In this document: positions 58,680-64,000 of the stretch, piece after piece
Position numbering within the stretch: the first letter of the stretch is position 1
Layout: the number at the start of each line of letters is the position of its first letter
NCBI RefSeq assembly: GCF_049701175.1
Contig: NZ_JBNATW010000008.1
Coordinates: 25,007 to 89,006 of the forward strand
Length of the DNA: 64,000 bases
Direction: 5' to 3'
DNA from: Thermovenabulum sp049701175
GTDB taxonomy: Bacteria; Bacillota; Thermosediminibacteria; Thermosediminibacterales; Thermosediminibacteraceae
Made by a program: the position numbers and the translations under genes
Notes under the pieces: model-generated
Told to the model about the DNA's origin: nothing
The model's database searches: none
The model's input: only the letters and a program-made list of their open reading frames with translations

Positions 58680-58811
58680 CCCTATCACTTCTCCCTTCTA
58701 AAAATGTTATTATTTGCTCTTATAATAACTGAAAGGGGATTTTAAAATCAAATTTTACTAAATGTTTATTGGAGGCAAGGGGAGAGTATTAGTTTTAAAG
58801 AAATAAAAAAT

Positions 58812-58857
58812 GAAAAGCCTCTACCCTGGTTCTCAGAGTAGAGGCTTTATTTTTTTC
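58812..58857 (+). terminator. Terminator-like hairpin of the module (copy 2)
   Basis: AAGCCTCTAC / GTAGAGGCTT stem followed by TATTTTTTTC. Counterpart of 38326-38371. Confidence 0.65.
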
Positions 58858-59262
58858 ATTTTTGTTTTTCATTTTTAAAAATGAACGGAACGATTTTGAA
58901 TATGTGAAACTTTAATCAAAGATTTTCGTTTTTAAAATCGAAATTGTATTTATATCACAAGGGTTTCGGCCAATTTCACTCTGAAGACCATGAACATGTT
59001 GAATAGTATATAGAATGTTTTTCTGTAAACAAAACAGTTTCAAGCTTTCCATTCATGTTCGGAGTTGCTATTTCAACACTGTTGAATATAAGATAAAAAC
59101 TTGAATAGTAAGCAATACATTTTTAAAAACGCTTTACTTTAAGCATTATCTTTTTTTTAAACCTGTTATGGTTTTCAAAAACGAATTTAGAGCTATAAGA
59201 CTGCATTCCGATGGTATTAGTTTATGTAGCTCCAAGGCTATTTTTTTGGATGAGGCAGCTTT

Positions 59263-59352
59263 ATTAATGTCTGTTAATTTCTATTAATCTTTATTAATCT
59301 GTATTAATGCCTGTTAATGGAAATTAATAGAGATTAACAGCAATTAATCAAT
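59263..59352. repeat. Array of nine 10-bp units (ATTAATNNNN), copy 2
   Basis: Nine consecutive 10-base units beginning ATTAAT, GTTAAT or ATTAAC, preceded by GCAGCTTT as in copy 1. The four variable bases of each unit differ from copy 1, while the hexamer and the 10-bp period are kept. Confidence 0.85.
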
Positions 59353-59596
59353 TTTCGTATCAATACATCAAAGCCAAGGAGGTCAGGTACTATGCTTGAA
59401 AATAACAATGGGGAAAGATATTGGGCACGATTTTAAAAACAAATCAAGTATTTAGAGAATAAGTGGAATTCAACGCTAAAAACATTAGTATTGTGAGAAA
59501 AACATAGTATATTTGTGATAAAACAAAATAATTTGCCAAAGTTAGTCTTCAAATAATACTTTTGCGAGGGAAGTCAAACTTCATCTTTCGATTGTC

Positions 59597-59725
59597 TGGA
59601 TTAACGAAAATAAAGCCAAGATAGGTTATGAAATCCCGTTTACAAGATATTTTTACGAGTATCAGCCTCTGCGTCCGTCGGAAGAAATACTGAAGGAAAT
59701 TGTGGAACTGGAACAGCAGATTTAA
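59597..59725 (+). pseudogene. hsdM relic, last ~43 codons
   Basis: Matches the C-terminal end of HsdM (WI..KIGYEIPF.RYFY.YQPLR.SEEILKEI.ELEQQI). The codon after QQI is TAA where the intact gene has CAG. Everything upstream, including the catalytic domain, is missing. Confidence 0.8.
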
Positions 59726-59750
59726 GAAAAGCTAAAGAAGGTGATAGGGA

Positions 59751-60030
59751 ATGGGATATAAGCGGTATGAGAAGTATAAAGATTCGGGTGTTGAGTGGAT
59801 TGGGAAAATACCAGAGCATTGGACAGTATGTAAATTGAAGCCTATTCTAAAAGAATTAGTTTCTGGAGGCACACCTTCATCTATCTACAGATGAAGAAAA
59901 TTGGACAGAAGATGAAGATGGTATAAATTGGGTTAGTATTGGTGATATGTCGAATACGGATTATGTTTATAAAACTGCAAAAAAATTACGCTGAAAGGAT
60001 TAAAAGAAAAAAGTCTTAAGATATTAAAAA
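59751..60030 (+). pseudogene. hsdS relic with a different first recognition domain
   Basis: Starts like the intact HsdS (GYKRYEKYKDSGVEWIGKIPEHW) and continues CKLKPILKELVSGGTPSS; a frameshift near 59885-59895 then moves the reading frame to ENWTEDEDGINWVSIGDM and SNTDYVYKTAKK. The recognition domain is unlike that of the intact hsdS (NLGYRAKMIVPMRD...), so the relic had another target. Further frame breaks follow, and the similarity fades by about 60030. Confidence 0.75.
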
Positions 60031-60198
60031 ATTGAACAGATTTGTATTTTTTGCTTTTTGTCAAGTAAAAAAAGTGCATTTGCATCACCTTGCATAATAG
60101 TGAGACATAGTATGCAGGCGATGCCTATACGGAATATGTAAACAAACAATATAAAATATGTATCTAAACGAGTGCGTTGCAGGCGCACTCGGTGTATT

Positions 60199-60756
60199 CT
60201 ATGCCGAAAGTCGTTTTCGCAAGAGCGAGCGAAATTCTTGTAAAAGTCGTTTTTTATGTCGTTTCACCGTGATCGTGCTTACGGCGTGTTTTTTAGCGAT
60301 TTCTTCCAGCGTCTCTGTAACTTCTCGTGGCGCATATTCATCCGCCACCTTGGTAATGAATTGGCAAAAAATATCTATTTCAAGTTCGTTTTTGTTGTAT
60401 AGAAAATCTTCTATTGCGCTCGTTAGAGCCTTTTTTAGCTCTCTCGTGAGCACTGTGTTTTCTATGTTTTTTAGCTCTGTATTTGCTTGGATTTCCGCAA
60501 AAATCACCACTTTCTTTTCCAGTCTCAGAATTCGGTAAAGATAAGGCGAAACGCTGTTCCTTACGCGCTTTGCCACGATACTGCGGATGTCGTCTGTGTT
60601 TCTGGCACATTCAATGATAGCGGGATTCTTTTTTATTTCTTGCAAAACTTTCCAAAAATGCATCAGGACTTCTTGTTCTGCCTCCGCTTTTTCGTTATCG
60701 TCTGTGTATACATATTGCTTACAACTTTTATAAAAAGACTTACGGTAATATGTCAA
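60199..60756 (-). CDS. Sigma-factor-like HTH protein
   Basis: A 185-residue protein with a C-terminal helix-turn-helix of the sigma region 4 type (LEEIAKKHAVSTITVKRHKKRLLQEFRS). The rest is helical (AEAEQEVLMHFWKVLQEI, SIVAKRVRNSVSPYLYRILRL) without a clear sigma region 2 motif. It may be a small sigma-like regulator of a mobile element or a degenerate sporulation/ECF-type factor. TTG 60756 is the furthest start with a poor ribosome site; the true N-terminus may be lost. It is somewhat richer in G+C than its neighbours. Confidence 0.45.
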   Translation of the reverse strand: MTYYRKSFYKSCKQYVYTDDNEKAEAEQEVLMHFWKVLQEIKKNPAIIECARNTDDIRSIVAKRVRNSVSPYLYRILRLEKKVVIFAEIQANTELKNIENTVLTRELKKALTSAIEDFLYNKNELEIDIFCQFITKVADEYAPREVTETLEEIAKKHAVSTITVKRHKKRLLQEFRSLLRKRLSA

Positions 60757-60809
60757 TACCCTAAAAATGGAAATTAAAAATATTCAGATGAAAAAAGGGA
60801 GGATGTAAC

Positions 60810-61436
60810 ATGTTTCGTCTGCAGGAAGTTAAATACAAAGATATACTTTACGTTAAAAATCTATTTATCCCAAAAGGCAAAATAACCGCGATAGTAGGAG
60901 AAAGCGGAAGCGGAAAAACCACTCTGTTGAGGTTATTAAATAAACTCATAAGTCCCACATGCGGAAAAATATTTTATAACGAAAAGCCGTTAGACGAGAT
61001 AAATTCCATTGAATTGAGAAGAAATGTGGTCATGCTACCCCAGACTCCTCCAATTTTTGACGGTACCGTCAGGGATAACCTGCTTATCGGCTTGAAGTTT
61101 TCAGAAAAACCAATTGTTGGAGATAATAAACTGCTGGAAACTTTGAATATGGTGCATCTGAACAAACCTCTTACAGAAGATGCGGAAAAATTATCGGGTG
61201 GAGAAAAGCAGCGATTGGCTCTTGGAAGAATCATATTAATGGACCCCGAAGTTTTTCTGCTGGACGAACCTTCATCTGCTCTGGATGAAGATACAGAAAA
61301 AGTGATTATAGAAAATTTGGTTCAGTATACAAAGGCAAAGGATAAGACACTTATTATGGTTACTCATTCCAGAAAAGTTTCAGAGGTTTTTTCCGACATT
61401 ATAATTGAAATAAAAAAAGGAACGGTTGCAGGCTAA
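60810..61436 (+). CDS. fetA: ABC transporter ATP-binding protein FetA-like
   Basis: A 208-residue ABC ATPase with Walker A GESGSGKTTLLRLLN near residue 30, Q-loop MLPQTPPIFDG, signature LSGGEKQRLALGRII near residue 130, and Walker B VFLLDEPSSALDE. It pairs with the FetB/YbbM-type permease gene just downstream; such pairs are tied to iron homeostasis or export. GGGAGGATG precedes the ATG. The partner permease is broken, so the transporter is probably not functional. Confidence 0.85.
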   Translation: MFRLQEVKYKDILYVKNLFIPKGKITAIVGESGSGKTTLLRLLNKLISPTCGKIFYNEKPLDEINSIELRRNVVMLPQTPPIFDGTVRDNLLIGLKFSEKPIVGDNKLLETLNMVHLNKPLTEDAEKLSGGEKQRLALGRIILMDPEVFLLDEPSSALDEDTEKVIIENLVQYTKAKDKTLIMVTHSRKVSEVFSDIIIEIKKGTVAG

Positions 61437-61450
61437 GGAGGGGAGTGAAA

Positions 61451-62001
61451 ATGAAAGGCGTGATCGAGCTTCAAATTTGGCAAATTGCTGCAGCTTACAA
61501 TATTTACAAGCGGACAAAAACGAAACTTGCACCAAAAATAAAAAGAATCATTGCCTTTTCGATGATATGCGGGACGCTATCCAGTCTTATGTACTTCATA
61601 CTCGTTGTGGTTAATCTGTCTCCATGGTATGAACCGAGATACTTTATACCAATTGCCGGAATGATTATCGGCAACTCGATGACGGGAATCTCCCTCGGCG
61701 TAACAAGGCTTGTTGACGGTGTGACCGCCCAGAAAAATCTGATAGAATCAGCATTGATGCTCGATGCAACTCCCAAAATGGCAGCAAAGCAGATCGTTGA
61801 CAGTGCATTTGATTCTGCAATTCTCCCAACAATCAATTCTATGGTGGGAATGGGCATAGTGTTTTTACCGGGAATGATGATATAGAATACCAAATAGCGA
61901 TCATGCTCGGGATACTTGGAAGCGTAACACTGACGGTTATTTTATTTGTACATTTAGGGTATAAAGCTTTTTTTAACAAAGAGCAACAGCTGGAAATATA
62001 G
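61451..62001 (+). pseudogene. FetB/YbbM-type permease with two internal deletions
   Basis: The start IELQIWQIAAAY joins directly to NIYKRTKTKLAPKIKRI: about 55 residues (two helices) normally between them are missing, with the frame kept. The middle is normal (SPWYEPRYFIPIAGMIIGNS). After FLPGMM a second deletion removes about 15 residues (the TGQIL.G region) and shifts the frame, giving a stop at 61883-61885; the true tail YQIAIMLGILGSVTLTVILF continues in another frame to TAG 61999-62001. ATG 61451 follows AGGAGGGG. Confidence 0.8.
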
Positions 62002-62676
62002 TGCCAACACCTATAGCAAAAATGCTAAACTTTGATTGTAAGCCTAAAAATACGTGGAAATTATCATTATTCCCATTAAAAATGTAGGTGTAACGCTTGC
62101 AACTACGGGGTCTTCAGAGTCTTTCATCATCTCCTTTTTTTAAATTGTCGTGCCACAGTGTGAAAGTAAAATACCGTTACGGGGGAAAATATATTATAGC
62201 TGGTTAATGGCTTGTGCGGTAAAGGGAAGGATGTATTCAGGAGGTTGAATATAAATGGCTGTAAAGTTAGACATGCTGGGTTTGGGGTGGTTTGCAAACT
62301 TTATTGCCCGTGCTGTGTCGGAAAAAGGGGCCGGAAAGGTGACCGTTGAGGCAGCCTGTGATGTAAATCCGGAAAAGCTTAAGGAACACTTTGTTTGGAA
62401 ATATCCGAAATACTCATCTTTTCTATATCTCTGCCGGTCATAAATAGCCTGCCGACTTTATGAAGACCGACAATTTCGGCTATTTTTAATGCTGTGGCAG
62501 TTAAGTCCATATTCTTTTTTAACAACAATAGTAAAAGAGCCGGGATCAAAATCAATTGCAGATAAAGGTGTCGTAATAGATGAGACTTAAAATCATATTT
62601 TAACAGCCTGCTTTTTCTGTTGCTTATCTTGGTTGAATGGGCAAGTATTTTGCAAATCCGCTTTTGCAAATGAATG
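62002..62676. other. Decayed region with gene fragments
   Basis: Apart from the Gfo/Idh-like fragment at 62255, no gene is intact here. On the minus strand at about 62395-62520 a fragment reads MDLTATALKIAEIVGLHKVG and LFMTGRDIEKMSISD, which looks like real protein but matches no family I can name; it lacks a credible start and is overlapped by the other fragment. Confidence 0.35.
62255..62443 (+). pseudogene. Gfo/Idh/MocA-type oxidoreductase, N-terminal fragment
   Basis: The first ~47 codons have a nucleotide-binding Rossmann start (LDMLGLGWFANFIARAV, later ACDVNPEKLKEH) as in Gfo/Idh/MocA dehydrogenases. It then changes to unrelated sequence and stops. A GGAGG ribosome site precedes the ATG. 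The rest of the gene is absent. Confidence 0.45.
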
Positions 62677-63846
62677 TTAGGAAGTATGCATTTTGTAATT
62701 TTTAAAAAAATTTATAAATTTATATATATCCTCTACCTTTTCAAACGATCCTTGGGCAAATTTTGGACTTCCACCACCACGGCCGTTAAACTTAGCAAGA
62801 ATTTCTTTAAAAAGTTTTCCACAGTTTATGTCTAGATTACCATTGTGTGATAAGATAACTTTTTTATCAGGGATAGAAGCAAAAAGGATTAATATATCTT
62901 TTAGTGAAGATAACTTATTAGCAATTAGCTGTATTTCCTCAAAGGGTTTATCTTCGAATATTTTTATAATTCTATCATCAGCATCTTTTAAAAGTTCCTT
63001 TGCTATAAATTCGGCATTTAATTCTTTTTGTGAATTTAATTGCCTTGTAAGATTTTTGATTTCATTTTGTAGTGATTCTATTTTTATGGTTATTTCATTT
63101 TGAGGAACAGATAATAATTTTATTAAATTGTTTATTATATTGTTCTTCTCTTGAAAATCCCTAAGAAGCCTTTTGCCACACTTAAAATAAACCCTTGTCA
63201 TGTTTTTGTATTTTTCAGTCTTTAATATCTTTACCATCCCAATTTCCCCAAGGCTTTTTACATGGGTTCCACAGCAGGGTGAATAGTCTATGCCTTCTAT
63301 TTCAACTATTCTTATATTTACATCACTTGGAGGGAGCTTTCTTAAAGGAAGATTTTTAATTTCTTCTTTAGTTATTGTATAGGATTTTACAGGGATATTT
63401 TTAAATATAAGTTCATTTACTCTATTTTCAACATTTCTTATAATTTCGTCGTTTATATTATCAAGCCCTATATCTATTGTTAAATAGTCATCTCCAAGGT
63501 GAAAGCTGTTTGTTGGAGCATCGTACATTTCCAAAAATACTGCTGATAAAAGGTGCTGTCCTGTATGGTTTTGCATGTGGTCAAATCTTCTCTCAAAATC
63601 AATTTTGCAGTAAACATTATTTTTTTCAAGTTTTTGTTTAAGAACATGATATATTTTATCATTTTCCTCAAACAAATCTACAACTTCAATTCCATCAATC
63701 CATCCAAAGTCTCTTGGTTGCCCACCACCTTCTGGATAAAAGGCTGTTTCTGAAAGTTCTACAATGTAATTGCTGTCCTTTTCTATTTGATTTACAATAT
63801 ATGCATTCCATTCATATATGTACGGATTATAGTAATAAAGCCTCAT
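62677..63846 (-). CDS. alaX: Alanyl-tRNA editing protein AlaX (long form)
   Basis: A 389-residue free-standing editing protein that removes Ser or Gly wrongly attached to tRNA-Ala. The N-terminal part is the threonyl/alanyl-tRNA synthetase-type domain with FYPEGGGQPRD near residue 37, the zinc His pair HTGQHLLSA near residue 95, and CCGTHVKSLGE near residue 190. A coiled-coil region (LQNEIKNLTRQLNSQKEL) leads to a C-terminal DHHA1 domain ending FNGRGGGSPKFAQGSFE, which makes it the long AlaX form. It is intact, with the ATG at 63846. Confidence 0.92.
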   Translation of the reverse strand: MRLYYYNPYIYEWNAYIVNQIEKDSNYIVELSETAFYPEGGGQPRDFGWIDGIEVVDLFEENDKIYHVLKQKLEKNNVYCKIDFERRFDHMQNHTGQHLLSAVFLEMYDAPTNSFHLGDDYLTIDIGLDNINDEIIRNVENRVNELIFKNIPVKSYTITKEEIKNLPLRKLPPSDVNIRIVEIEGIDYSPCCGTHVKSLGEIGMVKILKTEKYKNMTRVYFKCGKRLLRDFQEKNNIINNLIKLLSVPQNEITIKIESLQNEIKNLTRQLNSQKELNAEFIAKELLKDADDRIIKIFEDKPFEEIQLIANKLSSLKDILILFASIPDKKVILSHNGNLDINCGKLFKEILAKFNGRGGGSPKFAQGSFEKVEDIYKFINFFKNYKMHTS

Positions 63847-63939
63847 GGGAGCATCACCTTTTTGTTTTAATAAGATGAAATTTTATGTAATTATTATAAT
63901 ATAATCATGAATATTTTAAAAGAAACTTAAATTTTTCTG

Positions 63940-64000
63940 AACTTATGTCAAGCGTCAATGAAAATGTCAGGTAAAGCTCGTCTGTGAATTTGTCAGGGTA
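63940..64000. mobile_element. Possible insertion-sequence end at the window edge
   Basis: AATGTCAGGT and TTTGTCAGGG occur close together (63960-63975, 63989-63998) after GTCAAGCGTCAATG. Repeated TGTCAGG-type boxes are typical of the ends of IS21/IS481-like elements, but no transposase is within the window. Confidence 0.3.

Larger units (their letters stand above)
58680..59596. other. Non-coding tail of the duplicated module, copy 2
   Basis: Corresponds to 38176-38950 of copy 1. It holds palindromes TTTTTAAAAATGAA (58872-58885), TTCGTTTTTAAAATCGAA (58925-58942), TTTTTAAAAACG (59120-59131), GTTTTCAAAAACGAA (59171-59185), and the second ATTAAT array. The RHH gene of copy 1 has no counterpart; homology resumes inside the end of hsdM. 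No gene is seen. Confidence 0.6.

Noticed and set aside
60158..60777. Open frames on the plus strand opposite the sigma-like gene
   Set aside because: Low-complexity Ser/Phe-rich translations typical of antisense frames; the minus-strand protein has a clear HTH.
36801..62676. Tn7-like transposon after glmS
   Set aside because: No tnsA/B/C/D/E genes or Tn7-type ends were found; only the location is suggestive.
1..64000. tRNA or rRNA genes
   Set aside because: No cloverleaf-like sequence or rRNA segment was recognised by eye; an automated tRNA search was not possible.

Overview
The window looks like a chromosomal segment of a strictly anaerobic, low-GC Firmicute of the Clostridia type, possibly thermophilic. 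The signs are AT-rich DNA with strong GGAGG ribosome sites and frequent TTG/GTG starts, an oxygen-sensitive class III ribonucleotide reductase, the [FeFe]-hydrogenase maturase HydF, a complete V/A-type ATPase, a flagellar rod-binding protein next to fabZ, and cofactor-scavenging ECF transporters. The species cannot be named from sequence reading alone.

From 1 to about 36.8 kb the window is mostly ordinary chromosome. It holds a flagellar gene end and fabZ; an alpha-ribazole salvage pair (cblT-cblS) behind a cobalamin riboswitch with its own terminator; a Spy-like protein; a cyclic-2,3-diphosphoglycerate-synthetase-like GTPase; a RocB-like peptidase; and a niacin regulator/transporter pair (niaR-niaX). 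It continues with an operon running nrdD-nrdG-mobA-antiporter-PII-like-trmI, then a formate/nitrite channel, plsY, and a secreted peptidoglycan-binding protein. A small metal(loid)/redox cluster follows (thioredoxin-like protein, ArsP-type permease, ArsR, DGC protein), ending in a deletion-fused arsR'-acr3' relic. Next are the nine-gene V-type ATPase operon (H-C-I-K-F-E-A-B-D), hydF, and the cell-wall/c-di-AMP operon cdaA-cdaR-glmM, then glmS preceded by a glmS self-cleaving ribozyme.

From the glmS stop codon (36.8 kb) to about 62.6 kb is an accessory island. It carries a complete type I restriction-modification operon (hsdM-hsdS-hsdR), a plasmid- or phage-like replication pair (helix-turn-helix Rep-like protein and CHC2/Toprim primase) flanked by degenerate repeats, and about 2 kb of repeat-rich non-coding DNA. 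It also carries a larger metal(loid)/redox cluster (Hdr-like protein, ferredoxin, four ArsR regulators, permease, DGC protein, DUF169 protein, Acr3, CMD protein), followed by decayed material. A module of about 2 kb occurs twice (36.8-39.0 kb and 57.66-59.6 kb) with fragments elsewhere. It consists of a hairpin repeat, a small protein apparently starting at CTG, a hairpin with compensatory changes, a four-helix-bundle protein, recurrent TTTTTAAAAACG palindromes and a 10-bp-periodic ATTAAT array. Copy 1 leads into the intact hsd operon. Copy 2 has cut a ferredoxin gene and leads into a relic of hsdM/hsdS whose specificity domain differs. This module is the best candidate for something undescribed.

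The right end (60.2-64 kb) holds a sigma-like HTH protein, fetA with a twice-deleted fetB pseudogene, gene fragments, an AlaX alanyl-tRNA editing protein, and what may be the end of an insertion sequence at the window edge. The ArsR promoters are unusually readable: several have -35/-10 boxes at exactly 17-bp spacing with a palindrome or repeated box on them, which suggests which genes each ArsR controls.
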